Assembly (NCBI GenBank): GCA_023614405.1
Contig: JAJUPC010000035.1
Span: 620,001-684,000 of the forward strand
Reading direction: 5' to 3'
DNA length: 64,000 bases
From: Avena insularis
Lineage: Eukaryota; Streptophyta; Magnoliopsida; Poales; Poaceae
The translations under genes were made by a program, and so were the position numbers. Under the pieces are notes generated by a model. The model saw only the letters and a program-made list of their open reading frames with translations. It was not told where the DNA came from and did not search any database. Numbering within the stretch: position 1 is the first letter of the stretch; each line of letters starts with the position of its first letter. Of this stretch, positions 40,687 to 49,795 are shown one piece after another.

Positions 40687-42587
40687 TGTTGGAGATATGC
40701 CCAAGAGGCAATAATAAAGTATGTTATTATCATATCTTCATACTTATGATAAATGTTTACATATCATGATATAATTGTATTAAAAGGAAACATTAATACT
40801 TGTGTGATTTGTAAACATAAAAGAGTCCCTAGTAAAGCCTCTTGTTAAACTAGCTTGTTGGTTAATATATGATCATGGTTTCCTGATCATGAACATAGAG
40901 ATGTTATTAACAACGGGGTCATATCATTAGGAGAATGATGTGATGGACATACTCCTATAGTTAAGTGTAGCATAAAGATCAAGTCATTTAATCTAGTTCA
41001 TTTGCTATAAGCTTTCTGATACATAGTAACCTAATTCCTTCGACCATGAGATCATGTTAATCACCATCACCAGAAGGATGCTTTGATGACATCAAACACC
41101 ACACCGTAACTGGGTGGCTATAAATGTGGCATTGAGTGTTTGGAAAGTATGGGTTGAGCTACATGGATCAAGAGTGGGATTTGTCCATCCATATGACAGA
41201 TAGATATACTCTGGGCCCTCTCGGTGGAATGTCATCCAATTAGCTTGCAAGCATGTGACTGGCTCACAAGGGATCACATGTCACGGGAACGAGAAAAGAG
41301 TACTTATCGGTAACGAGGTTGAACTAGGTATGCAGAGATACCGACGATCAAAACCTCGGATAAGTAAACCATCGTGAGACAAAGGGAAATTGGTATCGTA
41401 TGTAAGTGGTTCATTTGATCGCAAAGTAATCGTAGAAATATGTGGGAGCCATATGAATTTCCAGATTCCTCTATTGGTTATTGATCGGAGAAGTGTCTCG
41501 GTCATGTGGGAGCCATACGAACCGTAGGGAGACACACTTAAGGATTCGATGTTGTTGAGTAGTTATGGAATGATTAGTAAGAGACCGAATGCTGTTCGGA
41601 GTCACGGATGGGATCCGGGATATCACGAGGAGATCCGGAATGGTCCAGAGAATAAGATTCATATAAGGAAAGTCCTATTTCGGAGTTCGGGAAAGTTTCC
41701 GATGATTTCATCGGAGAGGTTCTAGAAGGGTCTAGAAGGTTCACCGGTCCGAAAGGAGAATGGTCCATGAATGTGTCATGGGTAAGTGGAATGATTGGAT
41801 CATGTCCAAGGTCACTTGATGTTGGCATATGCAAGAGAGAAATAAAACTCTAAATTGAAAGTCAAACGGGAAGTTTGAAAAGTCGAACTGGAACAATGGT
41901 TTTCTAGTGGGAGAAGAAACAAGTCCTTCTCTCAATCCAACTTGGGTTTGGGTTTGGATTCAAACCCACCCCTCCCAAGGCTGCCCCTCCCTCTCATAAA
42001 TAGAGGGGGAGGGCTACCCCAAACAACACAAGTTCCAAGCCCTCTCCCGAGCCGCCGCCGCCACTTGCCACCGCCATTGCCGCCACTGCCGCTACTTTGA
42101 TCCGCCGCCTTAGCCGCCGCCGACACTTCCTCCTCCTCCTGGATCTCTAAACCCTAGTTTTCCGGGAAACCCTAATCCAACATACTCGCTTCGGCTTAAG
42201 GCGAAGCCCTGTGAGATCTCCCCTCTACTTCCGGTACCACGTCGTCATGCTGCCGGAATCGCGAGGAGAGTGCTACAACCTCCGCTGCCTGCTGGAACAA
42301 GGAAGAGGAAGGTCTTCATCGAGTACCGAACGTGTGACCGATCAGAAAGCGCGCTGCCGGAACGCAGCGCCGGAAGGATCGTCTACACGATCTTGAGATC
42401 GGAAGTGTTCGACTACATCACCCACGAGAATCTGCTCTCGTTAACCGTTTTGGATCTTCGAGGGTTAGTATTCTATCGACTCGTTGCTACAATCTAGTAG
42501 ATATATCTTGGCTTGACCATAGATTAGACCTTGATTGTATGTTCATGCGGTAGAATTTTTTTGTTTTCCATGCTACGAACCCCTACA
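40687..42587 (+). mobile_element. Solo BARE/Angela-like LTR
   Basis: TGTTGGAGATATGCCCAAG to GAACCCCTACA, 1901 bp. Flanked by the perfect duplication TATTT (40682-40686 and 42588-42592). No primer site follows the right end and no internal region is present, so this is a recombination product. A CATAAATAG TATA-like site lies near 41994, followed by a GCCGCC-rich leader. It belongs to the same broad group as the LTRs at 28986 and 35756 but has its own sequence in the middle. Confidence 0.93.
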
Positions 42588-42592
42588 TATTT

Positions 42593-42740
42593 GACATGGG
42601 CATCCCTTATGGATTTGTCAAACTATGCCGCCCAGCAAGCCATGGGCCTTGTTACCAACTGTGCACCACCCAGGTTAGCCGGATTAGAGACATGCAATGG
42701 TGATACCCATTTAGCATATCGCCAACACCGGCCAATGCTA
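42593..42740 (-). mobile_element. Gypsy LTR remnant, right part (end approximate)
   Basis: Directly continues the sequence interrupted at 40686, as shown by the TATTT duplication. I could not fix the true LTR end. Confidence 0.5.
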
Positions 42741-43063
42741 AAACGTAAGTTTTTACCTAGAGAGCCTGAAACTAATATGACATTGGAGGTAAAGTAACTT
42801 CATGACAACGCCTCCAAGGAGGTAAACAATGTTCGAAGAAGCCGCCGTCACTGGTATCAAACAAGATCGGTGAAGGGCTTTTACCTAGAGCTTGCGATAC
42901 CAACATCACTCCAGCCTGTCAATCTACCGCCACCGCCTAAGTAATAGCAGCCGAGCATGCCAGTCAAATCATTTTCAATCGCAAACCACGATGATACATC
43001 ACACTATCGAGCACTAATAACAAAAAAGCTAACAAGTGGACCGAGGCTTAGCCTGGTGGTTGG
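42741..43063. other. Unassigned, gene-free
   Basis: Contains GACAACGCCTCCAAGGAGG and CATCACTCCAGCC motifs of the sort seen in grass repeats. No frame or terminal structure that I can assign. Confidence 0.3.
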
Positions 43064-43232
43064 TGAAAGATTGCTGTAGATTGTGTTGATATTGTAAGAG
43101 GCGATTACATCATGAGCCCTTGGGCTGTTTATATAGTACTAGATGACTTGGTGGCAAGAATACTACTAGAGATAGAATTGGATTACAATATTTAAACTAC
43201 CAAATATAACGCAACCGTAATATACTCTAACA
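43064..43232 (-). repeat. 3' LTR of the small retroelement
   Basis: 169 bp with TG...CA ends, next to a strong polypurine tract. The start is repeated at 44341. Confidence 0.7.
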
Positions 43233-44376
43233 CCCCCTCCCCCCGCAGTCGGATCGGTAGTGACGCAAACAGCAAGAGCGTCGTGGACGGTTTGACTGGA
43301 GCATAATCCGAAGTCACTGACTGGAGAGGATGTTGGTGGATGTCGATGTCGATGTAGCCAAGAGTGGGGCGTTGTAGTGGTGGTCGATGGTGTCGTTGGT
43401 GAAGTTGTCGCTGTTGATGAAGTCGATGACGTTGATGATGTTGTGTTGTGGTCGATGTCGTCGTTGAGCCTAGAGAATTTGTCGTAGTGGTTGAGGTAGA
43501 CGTAGTTTGAGAAGTAGCTCGACCCGCAATGCTGAGCTTGCCAGAATCGGGAGCGTGTCGGGGACGAAGGCACGCGTCGGTGTTGCCGATACCGGACCTG
43601 CAAAGACAAGGACCATCATCAGCCATGCGTGCCAGAGCCGGATTGAGGAGCAAAGAAAATTTTCCGTAAACGGTCAGTGTAGAAGTTGTCCGCCGTGTCG
43701 GAGTAGACGAAGTGGCTGCAAGAAGAAAATTGAGCACAAATTTGTGCAAATAAAAAAATTAGACCGTGACTCTGGCGACAAGGTCATGGTGGACGAAGAT
43801 GATGGTGGTAGTTGTCGATGGCGATTGAGTTGTTGCGGTAGTCAATTTTGGGGATGAGACCCGTATTTTCCGCTTGTATGAGCGCAAAGACGCTCGGGAA
43901 GAACTTGTTGGCGTTGACGATGACCACGATTGGTGGTGGCGACGATGATGCGGCGATGTCGATGGTGTACATGGTTGTCGGCGATGATGACCACGAGTGA
44001 TGAAGGTGCAGCCATTTGTTGACGGTGAGGCGCGTACTTGGGACGTGCGTCCTGGTTGATGTTGGCGAAGACGATCCGGCGCGGTCGATGACGATGTAGC
44101 CAAAGATGCGTCGACGCCGAGGTTGAAGTAGAGGCGCGTGACGACATGCGGCTGTGGGCGACGCAATCCGATCTATGATCGGCGAAAAAAGAAACACCGG
44201 TCAAACGACCGGGTAGAAAATTTTGGCGAAGTAAGATCTAATCTACTATTACGCGGCCCCCGGCGGAGAACGATCTCCCTAGGGGCGGCGCAGCGGAAGA
44301 AGTGGCTAAACCCTAGACGGAGCAAACCGCTCAGATACCATGAAAGATTGCGGAAGTATATATTGTATTGATTCAC
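43064..44376 (-). mobile_element. Small non-autonomous LTR retroelement
   Basis: A 169-bp 3' LTR (43064-43232, plus strand TGAAAGATTGCTG to CTCTAACA) is followed by a minus-strand polypurine tract GGGGGGAGGGGG (about 43233-43246). The 1.1-kb core ends in a primer site on the minus strand, TGGTATCTGAGC (44329-44340), abutting a second TGAAAGATTGCGG at 44341. Only about 36 bases of that 5' LTR remain before the TIR element. Core frames are histidine, serine and threonine rich in all phases and look like composition effects of GTCGATG-type repeats (43340-43500). It has no pol. Confidence 0.7.
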
Positions 44377-44525
44377 GACTAAGAGCACTTTAACATGCTT
44401 TCTGACGGCTCGGGCCTAGCTATAAGTGCTGAGTTGGCGCCACGTGTCTAGGAAAAGCTGAGGTGGAAGTAGGCCAACCTGTCAGCCATATCTTAAGTTA
44501 TTTTTTATTTTTCTTTCCTATTTTA
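44377..44525. repeat. Left terminal inverted repeat
   Basis: Pairs with 45580-45712 over about 135-150 bp with scattered mismatches. Confidence 0.8.
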
Positions 44526-44591
44526 CTATTTACTGCCAGTGGGTCCCACATGTCAGCCTCACTAATTTTCCCCACCCACCAGCTTCCTCCA

Positions 44592-45150
44592 TTAGCCCAG
44601 TAGCGAGGCACAAAGAAGTCGTCGACGTTGTTGGAGCCGAAGACGGAGCGGCAGGCATCCGACCTCGTCCTTGCAGAGCCTGGTGCGGTACTGCGCCGGG
44701 TGGAGCCATGACTCGAAGACGCCGTGCGCATACTCATAGGCGTCGGCCTTGCGGCAGGCGGCCGGGTCACGGCAGAAGTCCGGGCAGGGCACGCAGGTGT
44801 AGGCGTGCCTGCACGGGTCTCGGCGGCGCGCGTTCTGGCCCGGGTGCGCGAAGGGGCACTCGGTCCAGTCGTGCGTGTATGCGCGACTGCATGGGTTGAC
44901 CTTGAAGCTGTACATGTGGAATTCGTCGGTCGCGTAGACGTCGCTGTTGATGTCCTCGGTCGGGGCGTTGGAGGATGCGCGCGGCAGCGAGGGCGGAGGG
45001 TGCGCGGCCAGCGGCAGCGAGCTGGAGCGGCGTGGCGCCGTCGGTGGCGGAGGCGCGGGCGGCCTCGGGGGGGGGGGGGGCGATGGAGAGGACGTAGGAG
45101 CGGACGGTGGTGCTGTCGTAGAGCGTGGCACCAGGCTCCACGGACGAGGT
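44592..45150 (-). pseudogene. Fragment of an arginine-rich tandem CCCH zinc-finger (RR-TZF) gene
   Basis: The minus-strand frame keeps the family signature: DEFHMYSFKV, then PCSRAYTHDWTECPFAH, then GQNARRRDPC, CVPCPDFC and EYAHGVFESWLHPAQYRT. RR-TZF proteins (AtTZF/OsTZF) bind AU-rich RNA and act in processing bodies and stress granules; a normal one is longer. An upstream part (45131 to about 45050, in a different frame) matches the ankyrin-like N-terminal region (YVLSIAPPPPE; GATPLQLAAAG). Differences: the last Cys before EYAH is Tyr, which should weaken the second finger. The frame is lost after RTRLCKDEVGC, where the family continues with more Cys/His. A poly-C run of about 11 bases near 45070 shifts frame. 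Seen: motifs and breaks. Inferred: a captured, truncated copy, not a working gene. Confidence 0.85.
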
Positions 45151-45579
45151 CGGATGCCTCCCGCTCCGGCACTAGCCTCCTTTGTCGTTCTTCCTCCGCA
45201 TCAAGCACCGGCCTGACCCCCACGGCCTCCCGCTCCGGCAACGGGGCCGAAGACGCGGGAGCCGCCGCCACGTCCCGGCCAGCCCTCGAGCCGGAGCTGC
45301 TGGTCAGCCTCATGTCCTGCTCTGGCGGCGGGTCAACCTGGTGGAGGGGAGAGACGACGCGGCGGCCCTTGATCTGACGCGGGGAGGTGCTGGTGCAAGG
45401 GAGAGAGACCGGGGAATGACAAGGGGAGGTGCGGGGCTAGGGGAGATAGGCCGGGGCTAGGGAGATGGCGGCGGAGAGGAGCTGCCGGCGAGGGAGAGAG
45501 ACCGAACGGGCAGGGAGAGACCACGGGAGAGGGAGAGAGACCGAACGGGAAGATGGCCACATAGATAAATAGGAGAAAA

Positions 45580-45712
45580 ATAAAAAATAACATCAGATAT
45601 GGCTGATAGGTGGCCCTCACTTCCACCTCAGCTCCTTTTAGATACGTGTTGCCAACTCGGCACTTACAACTGGGCCCCGGCAGTCAAGAATGCTGTCAAA
45701 GTGCTCTTAGTC
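45580..45712. repeat. Right terminal inverted repeat
   Basis: Reverse complement of the left repeat, ending GTGCTCTTAGTC. Confidence 0.8.
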
Positions 45713-45936
45713 GTGAATTAGTCAGATTCACAACGCTCTAGCCTAAAAGTTGGTATTGACTTGTATAGATTATATAATTAACTCGCGATTGCGCGGACGT
45801 TCGAGATCACGCACCCTGCCCGTGCGTGGCCTACGCGTGGTTCAGGTACGTGAATTGTGGAGAAGATATTCTGCTCACGTTGGCCGTGTACGATAAGTTT
45901 AAATCCATGTTGCATGGCTTGCCGTACTCACAGATC

Positions 45937-47105
45937 TTTTTTTTTTGAACAGGGGAAGGGACCCGAAGGTCCCAGAACTGGCATTAATATATCAAAATTG
46001 TTACAATGCTACATAAAGTACCTGAAAGATAGCAAATTACAACCATGTCCTTCCAATTTACACAGAGGACCCTAGAAAAATATTTCCAAGAGCCATCGAG
46101 TCCTTGAGTAAATCCCGACCTCGCCGGCGATGCAATTGCCACCATCGCCAGCCGAGTCCTTGCCAATGACAAGCAAGGTAGAGGGGCCTCCCGCCGGAGG
46201 TTGAAGGAGGGGGCTTCGGAAACTGGCCAGCGAAACCACTGATGACGGCGAACCACCCGAGCCACCCTGGCTGCAAACTGGAGGGGATTCCTTGAGATCT
46301 TGAGAGCTCCAGCAGCAGCAGAGGTCGTCACAGCAGAAGAAGAAAGCGAGCCACCAATGCCAGTTCGCGGCTTCCTCAACACATCCTGAACAACGAAAGG
46401 AGCAACTTCTCTACTTCTCCCCTCGCCACCATGGCCGGCCAGAGAAGGTTGAAGAGGCCTCATACGAAGACAGGGTGTACTGAGGCCACTGACCTGATGA
46501 GAGGAGCCACCCATGGGAGTCGTCGCCGCTGCATCTGGCTTCCTCCATGGAAGCTCCACACCGAGGATTCCTCCCAACAGGCGCTGGATCTGGCCAGAAA
46601 GATCCAGCGGATCGCATCCTGGCTCTTTGGCAGATCTGGTCTGCACCGCGCCAACCATCTCCCACCCCTCGCCACCACGGCCGGTCAGGGGGAGAAGCAC
46701 GAGCGCCGGCCTCCAGATCTCGCCGAAGCAGCCGCCGCCGTTATTATAGAGGCTTCCGTCCTCAGACGCACTACCAGCGTTCCCCCACCTTAGGGACTCG
46801 CCGGAGCACGAGGAGGACAGCCGTCTGTCGCCGAGCGGCAACAACAGAGGGGACAAGCCCATCGGCATCTCGCCATACGCCACGGAGGCAACAACGACTA
46901 ACCCTAATCCTAAACCTACTGCGAGATGCCCTACACCTACTCTACACAGAAGATCCCGGCAACCTTCCCCATCTCCTCTCCTACCAGCATCGCCGACGGA
47001 AGAGGAGGAGGGAGGCGCCAGGAGAACACGGGCGACTCTCAAGGGAGAAGACTACTGTAGCAAGAGGGAAAGGAGGAAGGCCTCGGTGTCTCCTACAACG
47101 TTAAG
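45937..47105 (-). mobile_element. Probable non-LTR retroelement remnant with a T-run edge
   Basis: A T10 run (45937-45946) followed by GAACAGGGGAAGG is the kind of edge a minus-strand poly(A)-tailed insertion leaves. A minus-strand frame of 352 codons (45984-47042) runs through it, rich in Gly, Ser and Arg with no domain I recognise. Overlapping plus-strand frames (46547-47104) are about equally open, so coding is doubtful. No target duplication found. Confidence 0.35.
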
Positions 47106-47749
47106 GAACATGTCTTTTTTATGGGCTTCAACTGCTCGATTAAATGCTTCCAGGAAATTCAATTGTGGACACGGGCTTCATGCAAATGTCTCCAGGCAGT
47201 CGTGTGCCGTGGGCATAGTTGCGGCTTCACAAATGCAGCCTGCTTGAGAACACCGTCGGTGTCGTACACCTTTTGCTTAGACGAGACGGTCACGGAGGCC
47301 TCTGCCGGCGGGGCTAACGGTCAGGCTAGAGTATACTGGGGAGGCGGTCGTCCGGCTAGCCTTGCCCAGTTTTCCGCAAGATAGACGTACTTGAGCGAGG
47401 AAAGGATCTTCCTGAACGCTTTCTTTTTGGGCTGCAGGCTAGAGCACTGGAAGCTGCCGCCATCCTGGCCGGTGTCACCTCCGAGCTCAGGGGACGAGGC
47501 CACTCAGAGCTGCGTCATGGTGGTGACCATCTAAAGATGGCCCAGGCCAAACAGCCGGAGCTCACAGTTGACAAAGAAGAGCAGATGAATAGAGCTTTCT
47601 ACGACTGTAGGAGAAATTAGACACATTGCGTGACGACGTGTGCCGTGACGATGATCGAGAAATTATGGAAGAAAAGTGGAAACGCAAGAGAGCCCATGAG
47701 TGGTGATCGTACAACCGGCCACTACCTCACCATGTACCCTGCATACACA
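47106..47749. other. Unassigned, gene-free
   Basis: Mixed composition with several ORFs below 90 codons in conflicting frames. I see no domain, no terminal repeats and no RNA gene. Confidence 0.3.
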
Positions 47750-49191
47750 GTTACACACACACAAGAATCAGCTGTGTCTCAAGCAAGGTTTTGGTTCCCG
47801 GTACGAAAAAAATCCCGAGGGTGGTCGGGATTTCCGGTTACCGCGGTTACCGAGAAATCCCGACCGGTTATCGGACAAATTTAAATTTCAAAATTCGAAT
47901 TCAAAGTCCTCGGTATGACCATTTACATCGGTTTTTTGTTAAAATTCATAAATTTCATACAATTCAAATAAATTCAGGATTTTTTGTCCGGTAAACCGAT
48001 TTCCCGAGGGTGGTCGGGAAATCCGGTTACCGACCGGTAACCGGATTTCCCGACCGGTAACCAAAACCTTGGTCTCAAGTGGTTTGCAGACCTGGAGATT
48101 CACATTTTTGGGCAGGTCTTATGGCAACCAAGAAACATTTCTTTCGTTTTGGTGCTTTTGAGATTAAGGATGGATCACAAATTAGGTTTTGGGAAGATAA
48201 GTGGCTAGACCAAACTACTCTTCGTGAACAGTATCCAGCTCTATATTCAATTGTTAGACACAAAGGGGATACAATCTTCACAGTAATGGAGGACTATCCT
48301 CCTAATGTGTCTTTCAGAAGAAGTCTCATCGGACCTGGACTGTTATCTTGGAACAATCTATTATTAAGGTTATCCATGATACAATTGTCGGACGGTGTCT
48401 ACGTGTTCAAATGGAAATTACTGGAAAGTGGTAAATTTTCTGTTGGCTCACTATATAAAGTTTTGGTCCAACCTGTTTTCCCAGTCGATGATAATAGTAA
48501 AATTTGGAAAATGAAAATACCCCTTAAGACGAAGATATTTGCATGGTATCTAAGGAAAGGGGTAATTCTAACAAAAGATAATCTTGTAAAGAGGAATTGG
48601 CATGGAAGTACACAATGTGTTTTTTGTCATCAAGATGAGACAATTCGCCATTTATTCTTTCATTGCAAATTTGCTCGCTCTATATGATCATTCATCCAAA
48701 TAACTTCTGGTTTATCTCCTCCACGTTCAGTAACCAATGTTTTTGGTAATTGGTTGCATGGAATTGTTGATAAGTACAGAACTTTGTTTAGGGTGGGAGC
48801 GCTTGCCATCATATGGTCGCTATGGCTTTATAGAAATGACAAGATTTTTAATAACATTGTGTCTTCTCCTCTGCAGGTTATTTATCGAGCCACGGCTATC
48901 CTCCGATCATGGAATATTCTCCAACGCATGGAGTTTCGTGACTTATTTATGAAGGGATGTACGCGATTGGAGGACACGGCGAGGGATATTTTCTCACGAC
49001 ATGGATGGCCGCGTGATCTGAGGATTGATCTATCTTAGATTCTAGACTTTTTATTTTTAGTGCCTTTTTGTAATGCTTGTCTACGTTTTGTCTTAGTCTG
49101 TCGTTCGTGTGGCTGTGTGCATCTTGGTTATGCAGAAGCCGGTGTAAGAATTAAAAATTTGGTTAATAAATGCGCCCATTTAAAAAAAAAA
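47750..49191 (+). pseudogene. LINE (L1-type) ORF2 3' end, 5' truncated
   Basis: The frame 48079-48687 carries the C-terminal part of plant LINE ORF2: PGDSHFWAGLM, DGSQIRFWEDKWL, the PLKTKIFAWYL block and the zinc-binding end CVFCHQDETIRHLFFHC (zf-RVT). It ends at a TGA at 48685. After the MITE at 47784-48071 is removed, the frame can be followed upstream to about 47750. A second frame (48754-49038) has the usual tail (WSLWLYRNDKIFN; RATAILRSW), so one stop breaks the protein. The 3' end is GGTTAATAAATGCGCCCATT followed by a poly(A) at 49182-49191. The reverse transcriptase and endonuclease parts are missing. Confidence 0.88.
47784..48071. mobile_element. hAT-type MITE (288 bp)
   Basis: Terminal inverted repeats CAAGGTTTTGGTT and AACCAAAACCTTG. 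Perfect 8-bp duplications GTCTCAAG at 47776-47783 and 48072-48079, the target size of hAT elements. The interior has GGTTACCG/CGGTAACC palindromic stretches and an AT-rich middle, and no coding capacity. It interrupts the LINE. Confidence 0.95.
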
Positions 49192-49795
49192 TCTAGTGAC
49201 AATTCCGTTTGGGCAAAGGGACCTCCACTCCACGACAGAAGAGGTTAACGCCGCTCACCCCTTACCAACGCCTACTTCGATTTCTTATTCACTTTCTTTT
49301 TTCTTGCTTGCTTGCACGCATGCACCGCCAGATTCTCCTATGCATATATTATGTGTGAATATGAAAGATTGTTCATTTGATTTCATGTGATACCGTAGTA
49401 ACGCACGAGCTAACAAACACAGAGGTTAAGGGTGATTGCGCAACGAGGAATTGCACACTCGAAGAATTAATTAGTGATGTCGAACATTCCTAGCGCTGCT
49501 TGGAGCTCCTCTTCCACCTTCCTTTAATTTGCAACATTAACGTGGGGTCTATTCAGGAATAAGTTGCCATAACAACAAATCTAGCAGCTTCTCTTATACC
49601 AAAAAATGTTGATTTTAAGAACTCTGTACAGTGCACCTTGAGTGCATTCCTGAATCCTATAAATATAGGGTACCCATAAATATACTCAGAGCCTATAAGC
49701 AAATCTTTTTTCACAGTGTGTACAATGTGATACTCTGCTAAAGCCCACAAGTCTTTCATCCCGTATACACCTATAAGCATATGCCTTTTTCGCTC
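49192..49795. other. Downstream flank and probable 3' UTR of the receptor kinase gene
   Basis: Lies 3' of the receptor kinase stop (minus strand). I see no separate gene. Bases near 49560-49795 are likely UTR. The 49200-49550 stretch is unassigned. Confidence 0.4.

Larger units (their letters stand above)
44377..45712 (-). mobile_element. Long-TIR DNA element with a captured gene fragment (Pack-MULE-like)
   Basis: Inverted repeats of roughly 135-150 bp bound it. The left begins GACTAAGAGCACTTTAACA; the right, reverse-complemented, begins GACTAAGAGCACTTTGACAG. Both continue with matching blocks such as GCTGAGGTGGAAGT, CAGCCATATCT and GTTATTTTTTATTTTTCT. The GC-rich middle holds a fragment of a CCCH zinc-finger gene and no transposase. 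Flanks: GATTCAC precedes the left end (44370-44376) and recurs at 45725-45731, near but not touching the right end. So the target duplication is unsure. A non-MULE TIR family cannot be excluded. Confidence 0.75.

Noticed and set aside
43166..44204. Several long minus-strand frames rich in Thr, Ser, His and Arg
   Set aside because: All phases are open because of GTCGATG-type repeats in a small retroelement. No domain fits.
44724..45377. 217-codon plus-strand frame opposite the zinc-finger fragment
   Set aside because: The minus strand has the recognisable CCCH motifs. The plus-strand frame is a GC-driven shadow.
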